Part shown: one piece after another, positions 16,833 through 25,134 of the stretch
Layout: each line of letters starts with the position of its first letter
Position numbering within the stretch: position 1 is the stretch's first letter
From: Bacillota bacterium
GTDB taxonomy: Bacteria; Bacillota; Clostridia; Acetivibrionales; DSM-1351
Assembly (NCBI GenBank): GCA_023400235.1
Contig: JAEXFI010000012.1
Coordinates: 62,001-126,000, forward strand
Direction: 5' to 3'
Length of the DNA stretch: 64,000 bases
Notes under the pieces: generated by a model
Seen by the model: only the letters and a program-made list of their open reading frames with translations
Told to the model about the DNA's origin: nothing
Databases searched by the model: none
Translations under genes and position numbers: made by a program

Positions 16833-17887
16833 CTACACCTCCCGGTTAACGCCAGACTGATCAACCTGTCCAATACCTCTTCAAAGCCAAGACCAGTGGC
16901 TTCCAGCATCCTGGGATACCGGCTCTTTGCAGTAAAGCCCGGTATAGTATTGATTTCGTTAAATACAATATTTCCGGCGGGAGTCAGAAACATGTCCACC
17001 CTGGCAAAGCCCTTGCAGCCCAGTGCCCTATAGAGTTTCAATGCCGTCTCCTTGATTCTTTCTGCAGTCTGGTTGTCAATTCTAGCCGGAAGGTGTATTT
17101 TCGAGGATGCCAGGGTATATTTTTCACTGTAGTCAAAGAAGCCCTTCTGAAGCTCTATCTCGTCCACTGCTCCCACTGTCAGCTCACTGTCTCCAAGTAC
17201 GGCACAGCCTACCTCAAAGCCCTCTACAGCCTCTTCAACCACTATTTTTGAATCATGCCGGAAGGCTTCGGTTATTGCAGCGTACAACTCTTCCGAATAA
17301 CTGACCTTTGTAATCCCAAAGGAGGAGCCCGCCCTGGCAGGCTTTACAAACATGGGGAATCTCAGTGTTTCAGTCTTTCTTAAAATGTCTTGTACATCAA
17401 TATATGCTTCTGCAGTTATAGAAGGAGGTACCCTGACACCTGCAATCTGAGCAAGCTTGTGTGCGGTATCCTTATCCATGCAAAGTGCCGAGCTTAACGT
17501 ACCGCAGCCCACAAAGGGAATTCCAGCAAGCTCAAGCAGCCCCTGCAGAGTTCCATCCTCACCATTCTTTCCATGCAACACAGGAAAGGCCACGTCAATC
17601 TGTGTTGTTACAAACCCTTGGCCGCAAAACTCAAGGAGTGCAGTACGGCCTCTGTCAGGAGAAAAGGCCGCCGGTCTGCAGTTCTTATTCAGGTGCCAGG
17701 TATCATTTATTATTTCTTCAACACCTCCAAAAAACCTCAACCAGTTTCCTTCTTTGGTGATGCCCACTAAAACAATATCATATAGTTCCTTATTAAGATG
17801 TTCTATCACCGCAGCTCCCGATTTCAGGGAAACCTCGTATTCTGATGAACAGCCTCCAAATATAACTGCAACTCTTATCTTATTCAT
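16829..17887 (-). CDS. vanG: D-alanine:D-serine-type ligase (VanG/VanC-like)
   Basis: 352 residues, ATP-grasp ligase. VIFGGCSSEYEVS opens the N-terminal domain, GKNGEDGTLQGLLE follows, and the metal-binding end reads ARVDMFLTPAGNIVFNEINTIPGFT. The omega-loop region FFDYSEKYTL...SSKIHLPA resembles VanC/E/G ligases (EKY...SKIH.PA), not the YDYEAKY of housekeeping Ddl. It should therefore make D-Ala-D-Ser, which lowers vancomycin affinity. Start moved to ATG 17887, with GGTGGAG seven bases upstream. Coupled to the VanT-like gene. The exact Van subtype is uncertain, so the symbol means type only. Confidence 0.85.
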   Translation of the reverse strand: MNKIRVAVIFGGCSSEYEVSLKSGAAVIEHLNKELYDIVLVGITKEGNWLRFFGGVEEIINDTWHLNKNCRPAAFSPDRGRTALLEFCGQGFVTTQIDVAFPVLHGKNGEDGTLQGLLELAGIPFVGCGTLSSALCMDKDTAHKLAQIAGVRVPPSITAEAYIDVQDILRKTETLRFPMFVKPARAGSSFGITKVSYSEELYAAITEAFRHDSKIVVEEAVEGFEVGCAVLGDSELTVGAVDEIELQKGFFDYSEKYTLASSKIHLPARIDNQTAERIKETALKLYRALGCKGFARVDMFLTPAGNIVFNEINTIPGFTAKSRYPRMLEATGLGFEEVLDRLISLALTGRCR

Positions 17888-17965
17888 GTTTAATCTCCAC
17901 CATAAAATAGTTTTGTAATATTTATTGCTTTTAAAAGAAGGCTGTATAAATTTTCTAACGCAAAA

Positions 17966-18022
17966 TAAAAACAGCCTGTCTGACACAACATTATTGTAGT
18001 CAATTATAACAGGCTGTTTTTT
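17966..18022. terminator. Bidirectional terminator between vanS and the ligase gene
   Basis: AAAAACAGCCTGT (17967-17979) and ACAGGCTGTTTTT (18009-18021) arms with T runs on both strands. It separates the two-component genes from the ligase-racemase pair, so the latter should have its own promoter in 17888-17966. Confidence 0.8.
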
Positions 18023-18084
18023 AAATTTACCTTACCAAAGACTTAAGAATTTATTACAATATTCTTTAAATTTTTATAAGCTGC

Positions 18085-19215
18085 TTATATTTTGTTTATT
18101 GGCAGTCTCACAATAAACTGAGTGTACATTTCGTTGCTCTCTGCCGAGATATCTCCGCCATGGAGCACAACTATTTCTTTTGCTATGGCAAGACCCAGAC
18201 CGGCACCTCCGGTGTTGCTGGACCGCGATGAGTCCAGCCTGTAGAACTTTTCAAAGATGCTCTCAAGCTTGTCCGGAGGTATCATTTTACCTCTGTTTCT
18301 GAACCTGACAATGACATTTTCCCCGGTTGTAGCTGCAGTTATGTTTATTGTACTGTTTTCAAAGCTGTATGCCGCCGCATTCTTCAGAATATTGTTAAAT
18401 ACTCTTCCCAGCTTGTCTGAATCGGCGAAAATCATTATATTTCCGTCGGTTTCCACCACTGCCTCTTTATTTTGAGGAGAAAGGGAGGGATAAAATTCAT
18501 CTGCCATTTGCTCAAGCATCAACGTAAGATTTACATCTTCCTTTACCAGTGTTATGGTCTGAAGATTAAATCTTGTAATTTCAAAGAATTCATTAATCAG
18601 CTGTTCCAGGCGGTATGCCTTATCAAGTGTGATGCCGGTATACCTTATCCTCTGCTCCAGCGGCATGTCAGGTGCTTCGTGCAAAAGGCTCAGATACCCG
18701 ATAACTGAAGTGAGAGGAGTTTTAATATCATGTGCCAGATATACCACAAGATCATTTTTTCTTCTTTCACTTTCAAGGGCTGCAACCCTTCTTTTTTCAA
18801 GTGTACTTTTGACAGTATTCAGCTTTTCCTCCATGAACTCCAATTCACGGGGAAAAACTACAGGCTCCTCTGTTTCATTCAGAAGCTGGTCTATGCCGTC
18901 ACTGATTTTCTTAAAGTACCGGGTATACCTGGACATGGCTACATATATAAATATAAGCAAAAGTATTACAAAGCCGATTCCAAGAAGCAGTCCCTTGTTG
19001 TTTCTGAATACCATTGCATAAATATCCGCAGCTCTCCAGTAGCCTATGTTGAACACTCTTTGAAGCAGCGCAACAAAGCCTTCTGCAAAAGGCTCCTGCA
19101 AGGCATCGTCAATCAGGAAATGCAGGATAAACAGTCCCACTACCACAGTAATCAGACCTGTCAGCAATATTTGCAGCAGTATCTTGGTCTTGACCCTCCT
19201 GAAATCATTTTTCAA
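18085..19215 (-). CDS. vanS: VanS-like sensor histidine kinase
   Basis: 376 residues. Two membrane helices (~15-40 and ~75-100) flank a short external loop. A HAMP-like linker follows, then HisKA with AHDIKTPLTS (phospho-His) and an HATPase_c domain with N (NILKNAAAY), G1 and G2 (GGAGLGLAI) boxes. The start is likely TTG at 19215 (MKNDFRRVKTK, as in VanS proteins), 12 bases after GGGGAG. A TTG at 19227 is also in frame but too close to that site. It overlaps the vanR stop by 11 bases. Likely senses glycopeptide or wall stress, by similarity and context. Confidence 0.82.
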   Translation of the reverse strand: MKNDFRRVKTKILLQILLTGLITVVVGLFILHFLIDDALQEPFAEGFVALLQRVFNIGYWRAADIYAMVFRNNKGLLLGIGFVILLLIFIYVAMSRYTRYFKKISDGIDQLLNETEEPVVFPRELEFMEEKLNTVKSTLEKRRVAALESERRKNDLVVYLAHDIKTPLTSVIGYLSLLHEAPDMPLEQRIRYTGITLDKAYRLEQLINEFFEITRFNLQTITLVKEDVNLTLMLEQMADEFYPSLSPQNKEAVVETDGNIMIFADSDKLGRVFNNILKNAAAYSFENSTINITAATTGENVIVRFRNRGKMIPPDKLESIFEKFYRLDSSRSSNTGGAGLGLAIAKEIVVLHGGDISAESNEMYTQFIVRLPINKI

Positions 19216-19900
19216 TCTTATATCCAACTCCCCATACGGTTTTTATAAACTTAGGATTATTTGCAGGCTCTTTCATTTTTTCGCGCAAATGCCTGATATG
19301 CACCATTACGGTATTATTGCTGCCGGTAAAGTACTTCTCTCCCCATACTTCCTGAAACAGCCTTTCAGAGCTGATAACCTGTCCCCTGTTTTCGCAGAGC
19401 AGCCAGAGGATGGAGAATTCAATAGGCGTAAGCAGCAAAGGTGTCTCATTCAGAGAACACTGATGGGTGGACCTGTTCATTACCAGTCCTGAAACCTCAA
19501 TAATATCAATGTTTTGCTGGATTCCTTCATTATATCTGGTAAATCTTCTGAGCTGGGCCTTCACACGCGCCACCATCTCCAGTGGGCTGAAGGGCTTTGT
19601 AATGTAGTCGTCAGCTCCCAGTGTCAAGCCATTTATCTTATCCAGCTCTTCTATCTTGGCAGTCAGCATTATAACAGGAAAATTGTATTTCTCCCTTATT
19701 TTCTTACACAGGGTAAAACCATCCATTTCAGGCATCATAACGTCCAGCACCGCCAGGTCGTATTTGATGCTCTCGATGCTGTGCAACGCCTCCACGGGGT
19801 TATAGAATTTATTCACACAGTAATTCTCATTTGACAGGTAAAGTTCCACCAGGTCGGCAATCTCTCTTTCATCGTCAACCACAAGTATATTAACAGCCAT
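19205..19900 (-). CDS. vanR: VanR-like OmpR-family response regulator
   Basis: 231 residues. Receiver domain with VVDDERE acidic pocket, phospho-Asp in LAVLDVMMPEMDGF and Lys in DYITKPFSP; then a winged-helix domain ending SNNTVMVHIRHLREKM...TVWGVGYKIEK. Start at the ATG after AAGGTGG (19900). It is the first gene of the vanRS pair and should activate the ligase-racemase promoter beyond the terminator at 17966. Assignment to the Van group rests mainly on neighbours. Confidence 0.85.
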   Translation of the reverse strand: MAVNILVVDDEREIADLVELYLSNENYCVNKFYNPVEALHSIESIKYDLAVLDVMMPEMDGFTLCKKIREKYNFPVIMLTAKIEELDKINGLTLGADDYITKPFSPLEMVARVKAQLRRFTRYNEGIQQNIDIIEVSGLVMNRSTHQCSLNETPLLLTPIEFSILWLLCENRGQVISSERLFQEVWGEKYFTGSNNTVMVHIRHLREKMKEPANNPKFIKTVWGVGYKIEK

Positions 19901-20003
19901 AACGGTTACCACCTTAAAATAACATTTATACAGCGCTCATACTGAAAATTATAGCATATTATTACCCGAACTTATTCAGCACATTTATTAAGATTTCCTT
20001 AAT

Positions 20004-21401
20004 TTAACCCTGGCCTAAACTTTCCGGCAGGATTACAGTAAATTTTGTCCCCCTGCCCTGTGTGCTTTCAACCTCAATAGAGCCCCCATGGGCATTTACA
20101 ATAGCCCTGCTTATAGTGAGACCAATTCCTGAACCCCCGGTCAATCTGTTTCTGGACTTGTCGGCCCTGTAGAATCTTTCAAAAATATATGGCAGATCCT
20201 CCTGTGGAATACCGGTACCATTGTCTTCCACAATAATACTTGCATAGCCCTGCTCTTGAGATACCCGCACCGCTACCCTGCCACCTTCTGATGTGAATTT
20301 TAATGCATTGGAAAAAAGGTTTACAAGTACCTGGCTGATTTTATCCCTGTCTGCATATACAAAGGCATGGTTTTCAATGAATTCAAGCCTTATGCCCCTA
20401 CTTAAAAATTGATTTTCAAAATTCTGTATAAGTCTTTTGGCAAGCTCTCCAACATCAAAGTCCGACTTCTCCATAAGCAGCTTTTCATTCTCATATTTGG
20501 TCAGCTTCTCCAAATCTCCTACCAGCTTGCCAATACGAACAATTTCCTCATGGCAGCTTCTCAATCTTTCTGCATCTGCAGGCCAAATGCCATCAATCAT
20601 AGCTTCCATGTGACTTTGCAGGGTTGCCAGAGGGGTCCGCAATTCGTGGGCAACATCGCCAGTCAGTCTTTTTCTCAGAGTCTCCTGCTTCTCCAGTGAT
20701 TCGGCCAAATTGTTTATGGTAGAAGTCAATTCAATTATTTCGGTGATATTTTCACTTTGAGCTATTCTTTCATTGTAAAAGCCCTTTGAAATTGAGCCCG
20801 CAGCAGCGATTATCCTTGATATGGGAGAACTCAGCCGCCTTGACATGATTGTTCCCAGGAGCAGGGCAAATAGCAGTGAAAATATACCCACACCCATAAG
20901 CACTCCGTTAAAGGCTTGTATAAACGCCTTGTCATGTTCATTCAGGTAATCAGGCAGGTATGGTCCTATTTCAACCATACCAACTTTATTCAAGCTGCTG
21001 TAGAGAGGATATGGTACCGCGCTGTACTGGGATACACCGTTATCAGCTCCGCTTGCATTTGCCGCCATATGCTCTATTATCTTCTGGCACATACCGTTGT
21101 TATGTTCCTTTGCATCCCACAGGATATTTCCCTTGGCATCCACAACCTTGATAATTATTCCGTTAACCAGATAGCTTTCTCCAATAGACCCTATGGAGTC
21201 CAGATTCCACTTTCCGTTTCCCTTGTATTGGGAGGCCAGTGTGGCGACTATTTCTTTATTCCTGAGCTGCTGGTTTTCATTTACATACTCCTTGAAATGT
21301 TTTACAACGAACACATTGGTCAATATGTTGATTAATAAAACGATTATAACCGCGGCTGCCGCATATGATAAGGACAGTTTTGTCCGAAGGCTGTTCATCA
21401 T
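20004..21401 (-). CDS. Sensor histidine kinase (BaeS/CusS-like layout)
   Basis: 465 residues: membrane helix 8-30, extracytoplasmic domain ~35-160, second helix ~163-185, HAMP (~186-240), HisKA with VAHELRTPLA, then HATPase_c with NLFSNALKF, DNGTGIP and GGSGIGLTISRAI. Start ATG-ATG after GAAGGGG. It follows its response regulator by 84 bases. The pair lies between the copper genes and the van-like genes. A metal-stress role is an inference from the copper neighbours only. The sensor domain lacks an obvious Cys/His metal cluster. Confidence 0.85.
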   Translation of the reverse strand: MMNSLRTKLSLSYAAAAVIIVLLINILTNVFVVKHFKEYVNENQQLRNKEIVATLASQYKGNGKWNLDSIGSIGESYLVNGIIIKVVDAKGNILWDAKEHNNGMCQKIIEHMAANASGADNGVSQYSAVPYPLYSSLNKVGMVEIGPYLPDYLNEHDKAFIQAFNGVLMGVGIFSLLFALLLGTIMSRRLSSPISRIIAAAGSISKGFYNERIAQSENITEIIELTSTINNLAESLEKQETLRKRLTGDVAHELRTPLATLQSHMEAMIDGIWPADAERLRSCHEEIVRIGKLVGDLEKLTKYENEKLLMEKSDFDVGELAKRLIQNFENQFLSRGIRLEFIENHAFVYADRDKISQVLVNLFSNALKFTSEGGRVAVRVSQEQGYASIIVEDNGTGIPQEDLPYIFERFYRADKSRNRLTGGSGIGLTISRAIVNAHGGSIEVESTQGRGTKFTVILPESLGQG

Positions 21402-21485
21402 TCCCCTTCACCCTTTGCTACCAGATTTTTATAAGACTTCTTTTTTAGCTTCCCTATCCCAAAACGGGTTCCTCCCGGCTGCAGG

Positions 21486-22178
21486 CTATTGGGCTGTCAG
21501 CCTGTAGCCCACTCCATGTACGGTTTGCAGATATTTGGGAGTCCTGGGATTGTCCTCTATCTTCTGCCGCAGGTTTTTAATGTGGGTATCTATGGTTCTG
21601 TCAAAGCCTTCGAAGTCTTCTCCAAAGGCTATAGCTATCAATTCCTCCCGTGTAAAAGTCTTATTGGGGTATCTGAGCATGGTCTGGAGAAGTTTATATT
21701 CATTTGGCGTAATGTTTATAATCTCATCCTTCTTTCTCACTTCATGCTTCAAATCATCAACCACAATATCCCCCAATACTGAAACCTCCGCGGGAGCGGC
21801 AGTCTCAGATCCCGCCCTTCTCAATACTGCCGAGGCTCTGGCCACAAGCTGTCTGGGACTGAAGGGCTTTGTCACATAGTCATCAGCTCCGGTATTAAGA
21901 CCGTTAAGAATGTCCTCCTCTTCAACTCTTGCAGTGAGCATTATAACAGGCACTCCTGATTGTTTCCTTATGTGCTTGAGGATATCTGTACCTGAAATAT
22001 CCGGAAGCATCAAATCAAGAATAACCAAATCTGGGCAGTCCTTTTCAAAAAGCCGTAATGCCTCAATACCGCTATAGGCTGAAAATACCCGGTATCCACT
22101 ATGTTCAAGGTAGGACTTTACAACATCCACTATTTTTCTCTCATCATCCACCACAAGTATTTTTTTTGCTTGACTCAT
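21486..22178 (-). CDS. OmpR-family response regulator
   Basis: 230 residues. Receiver with VVDDERKIV, phospho-Asp in LVILDLMLPDISG and DYVTKPFSP, then a winged helix ending FDRTIDTHIKNLRQKI...TVHGVGYRL. Start chosen at the ATG preceded by GCAGGAG (22178); the longer frame begins 25 codons upstream without a ribosome site. A hairpin at 22251-22287 separates it from copZ, so it probably has its own promoter. Partner of the kinase at 20004. Confidence 0.87.
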   Translation of the reverse strand: MSQAKKILVVDDERKIVDVVKSYLEHSGYRVFSAYSGIEALRLFEKDCPDLVILDLMLPDISGTDILKHIRKQSGVPVIMLTARVEEEDILNGLNTGADDYVTKPFSPRQLVARASAVLRRAGSETAAPAEVSVLGDIVVDDLKHEVRKKDEIINITPNEYKLLQTMLRYPNKTFTREELIAIAFGEDFEGFDRTIDTHIKNLRQKIEDNPRTPKYLQTVHGVGYRLTAQ

Positions 22179-22250
22179 ATATTTTACTCCTGCATCCATC
22201 GAATTGCTTATTTTTTGCTTGATACCGCTGCTCTGAGGCTGGACTTCATA

Positions 22251-22287
22251 CAAAGATACCCCGCTTCCTATAAAAGCGAGGTGTCCT
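22251..22287 (-). terminator. Hairpin after copZ
   Basis: GACACCTCGCTT and AAGCGGGGTATC arms with one wobble and one mismatch, followed by TCTTTG on the minus strand. Probably terminates the copper operon before the response-regulator gene. Confidence 0.5.
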
Positions 22288-22340
22288 GTTAAAATACCTG
22301 ATGAATTTACAACTCCTTGCTGCCAAACTAAAAAATATGC

Positions 22341-22556
22341 TTACTTAACTACCTCATAGCCCTGATCCTCAATTGCATCAAAAATTGCTTCTCCAGCTAC
22401 TTTTCCGGTGTCGAATTCCACTGTGACCTTTTTTCCGGCAAGATCCACAGAAACCCTGTCAACTCCAGGCAACGCACCCACAGCTTTTTTCACGCTGTTT
22501 TCACAGTGGCTGCAGGACATACCCTCAACAGTTATATCAATTATTTCTTTTGACAT
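22341..22556 (-). CDS. copZ: Copper chaperone CopZ
   Basis: 71 residues, a single heavy-metal-associated domain. The GMSCSHC motif binds Cu(I), and the fold ends with EDQGYEVVK. It hands Cu(I) to the P-type ATPase encoded just upstream. The first in-frame ATG lies two codons earlier but only two bases from the Shine-Dalgarno sequence, so the ATG at 22556 (8 bases from GGAGG) is preferred. Part of the copper cluster reaching to 27153. Confidence 0.93.
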   Translation of the reverse strand: MSKEIIDITVEGMSCSHCENSVKKAVGALPGVDRVSVDLAGKKVTVEFDTGKVAGEAIFDAIEDQGYEVVK

Positions 22557-22666
22557 TTTCATTTCCTCCTGTTTTATTAATTTAGCTATATTATCTTAAA
22601 TAATATATTATCATAAAAACCGTTTCAATTTAATTCTGACAGTTCAAAAACCTTTGCACCCGCATA

Positions 22667-25087
22667 CTACTTTTGTGCCCTGAACCTCTTAAGGCTAAGG
22701 GAATTGGTAACCACTGAAACAGAGCTGAAAGCCATTGCTCCTCCTGCAATGACGGGACTCAACAAGCCTAGCGCTGCGAAAGGAATGCCTATTATATTAT
22801 ATATAAATGCCCAGAACAGGTTTTGCTTAATCTTGTTCATTGTCTTTCTGGATAATTTGATTGCAGTTGGAATAGTTCTCAAATCCCCATTCATCAAAGT
22901 AATATCAGCAGCCTCAATAGCTACATCAGTACCTGTTCCCATTGCCATGCCAATATCCGCAGTTGCCAGCGCCGGAGCGTCATTTATGCCGTCCCCCACC
23001 ATGGCCACTATTTTTCCCTGCTTTTTCAGCTTCTCTACCTCTTCCGCCTTGTGCTCCGGAAGCACCTCTGCCAGAACATTGCTTATTCCTACCTTTTTGG
23101 CTATGGCTTCAGCAGTTCTTTTATTGTCACCGGTTATCATATATACTTCGATGCCCATATTTATCAACTGCTGTATGGCCTCCTGTGAATTTTCCTTCAC
23201 GGTATCCGCCACAGCCAGCACCGCTTCAGCTCTGCCGTCTATTGCCATGAGCATGGCTGTTTTACCCTCGTCCTCAAGCCCTGCAATAATAGCTTCTACA
23301 TTGAGTATATCAATTCCTTTTTCTCCAAGGAGTTTTCTGGTTCCCAGAAAAATCTCACTGCCTCCGTAAACCGCTCTTACTCCCCTTCCAGGTATGGCTT
23401 CAAACTCTTGGGCATCAGGAACATTTTCAAAGTCTGCCTTGCCTTTTTCGTAAATTGCAGCTCCCAATGGGTGCTCGGAGCTCTTTTCAGCAATGGCAGC
23501 CAGCTTAAGAAGCTCAGCCCCCTCCAGCCCATTGATGGATATCACGTCGGTCACCTCAGGTTTGCCCTTTGTTATGGTTCCTGTTTTATCCAGCACTATG
23601 CTGTTCAGCTTATATGCTCTTTCCAGGTGCTCACCGCCTTTTATAAGAATACCGTTTTCAGCCCCCTTACCGGTACCCACCATGATTGCCGTGGGAGTAG
23701 CCAGTCCAAGGGCGCAGGGGCAGGCTATAACCAGCACCGAAACTGCGCTTACAATAGCTCCTGTAAAATCACCGGCTATGAGATACCATACCAGAAAAGT
23801 AACTATGGCTATGATAATCACCACGGGTACAAAAATGCCTGAAACCTTGTCGGCTATTTTCTGGATCGGCGCTTTTGAGCCCTGGGCCTCCTCCACCAGC
23901 TTTATTATTTGAGAAAGTGCAGTATCTTTTCCGATTTTGGTGGCCTCAAACTTAAAGGTTCCATATTTATTAATGGTTGCTCCGATTACCATATCTCCGG
24001 CCTTCTTTTCAACGGGAAGGCTTTCTCCTGTGAGCATTGATTCATCTATTGAAGAGTTTCCTTCAATAATCCTGCCGTCTACGGGTATTTTTTCTCCCGG
24101 CCTGACCACAACTATATAGCCCGTTTCAACCTCTTCAACAGGTATATCTTTTTCAATACCATCCAGAATTACCCTTGCAGTCTTGGCCTGAAGTCCCATG
24201 AGCTTTTTTATCGCTTCAGAGGTCTTCCCCTTTGCCACAGCCTCAAAATATTTTCCTAAAAGTATCAGGGTAATAATGACGGCTCCAGCTTCAAAATAAA
24301 GCTCCTTCATCATTACGCCGGGTTGAGCCGGTACAAAAAAAGCATTATAAATACTGAAAAAATAAGCTGCTGAAGTACCCATGGCAATAAGCACATCCAT
24401 ATTTGCACTCTTTGCTCTGAGTGCATGAAATGCATTCTTATAAAAACGCATTCCGATTATAAACTGTACTGGAGTTGCTATGACCAGCTGGAAATACTCG
24501 TTGTGCAAAAAAGCCACATCAATCTTCAAAAACGACAGCAGCATTGCAAGTATTAAAGGAGAACTCAGAACAGCCGAGGTTATTAATTCCAGTCTTAGCT
24601 TTCTGATTTCCTTTTCTCTAAGGGCCTTTTCCCTGTCCCCGGTTAAATCTTCCACTTTTTCAGCCTTATATCCCAGGTTTCCGATTATATTTATGATGTC
24701 TGAAACCTTTACCTGGGCAGGGTTATATTCAATAGCCGCCTTTTCCGTTGCAAGATTTACACCCGCTGCCGAAACGCCCTCCAGCTTGCCCAGCCTTCGT
24801 TCTATTTTGGCGGAGCATGCAGCACAGCTCATTCCTGTAATCTTAAGCTCCACCTTGTTATTATTTGAAGGCTCACTCTCAAGGATATCATAGCCCAATT
24901 TTCTGACAGTGTCATTGAGCTTCTCCAAGGCCACGAGAGAATCGTCATACTCAACAGTGGCTTTTTCAATAGCAAAATTCACAGCCGCCTGCTTGACACC
25001 CTCAATTTTATTCAGTCCCTTTTCAATTCTTGCAGCGCAAGCTGCACAAGACATTCCCGTTATACTGATACTATCCTTTCTGTCCAT
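22667..25087 (-). CDS. copA: Cu(I)-exporting P1B-type ATPase CopA
   Basis: 806 residues. Two N-terminal HMA domains with CxxC (C14/C17 and C88/C91), eight membrane helices, TGES at 353-356, the Cu(I)-selective CPC motif at 456-458, phosphorylated D500 in DKTGT, the SEHPLG motif of the nucleotide domain, and GDGINDAPA. All catalytic parts are present. It pumps Cu(I) out of the cytoplasm. Gene order is DUF2318 protein, HMA-TauE fusion, copA, copZ, with short gaps. No CsoR or CopY repressor gene is in the window. Confidence 0.97.
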   Translation of the reverse strand: MDRKDSISITGMSCAACAARIEKGLNKIEGVKQAAVNFAIEKATVEYDDSLVALEKLNDTVRKLGYDILESEPSNNNKVELKITGMSCAACSAKIERRLGKLEGVSAAGVNLATEKAAIEYNPAQVKVSDIINIIGNLGYKAEKVEDLTGDREKALREKEIRKLRLELITSAVLSSPLILAMLLSFLKIDVAFLHNEYFQLVIATPVQFIIGMRFYKNAFHALRAKSANMDVLIAMGTSAAYFFSIYNAFFVPAQPGVMMKELYFEAGAVIITLILLGKYFEAVAKGKTSEAIKKLMGLQAKTARVILDGIEKDIPVEEVETGYIVVVRPGEKIPVDGRIIEGNSSIDESMLTGESLPVEKKAGDMVIGATINKYGTFKFEATKIGKDTALSQIIKLVEEAQGSKAPIQKIADKVSGIFVPVVIIIAIVTFLVWYLIAGDFTGAIVSAVSVLVIACPCALGLATPTAIMVGTGKGAENGILIKGGEHLERAYKLNSIVLDKTGTITKGKPEVTDVISINGLEGAELLKLAAIAEKSSEHPLGAAIYEKGKADFENVPDAQEFEAIPGRGVRAVYGGSEIFLGTRKLLGEKGIDILNVEAIIAGLEDEGKTAMLMAIDGRAEAVLAVADTVKENSQEAIQQLINMGIEVYMITGDNKRTAEAIAKKVGISNVLAEVLPEHKAEEVEKLKKQGKIVAMVGDGINDAPALATADIGMAMGTGTDVAIEAADITLMNGDLRTIPTAIKLSRKTMNKIKQNLFWAFIYNIIGIPFAALGLLSPVIAGGAMAFSSVSVVTNSLSLKRFRAQK

Positions 25088-25134
25088 GTAAGCATCCCTT
25101 CCACTTTAATAATTTCATTTAAGGCATTGTGTTA

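Noticed and set aside
14526..19912. Complete glycopeptide-resistance operon
   Set aside because: No VanXY, VanX or VanY in the cluster, so full resistance is not claimed.
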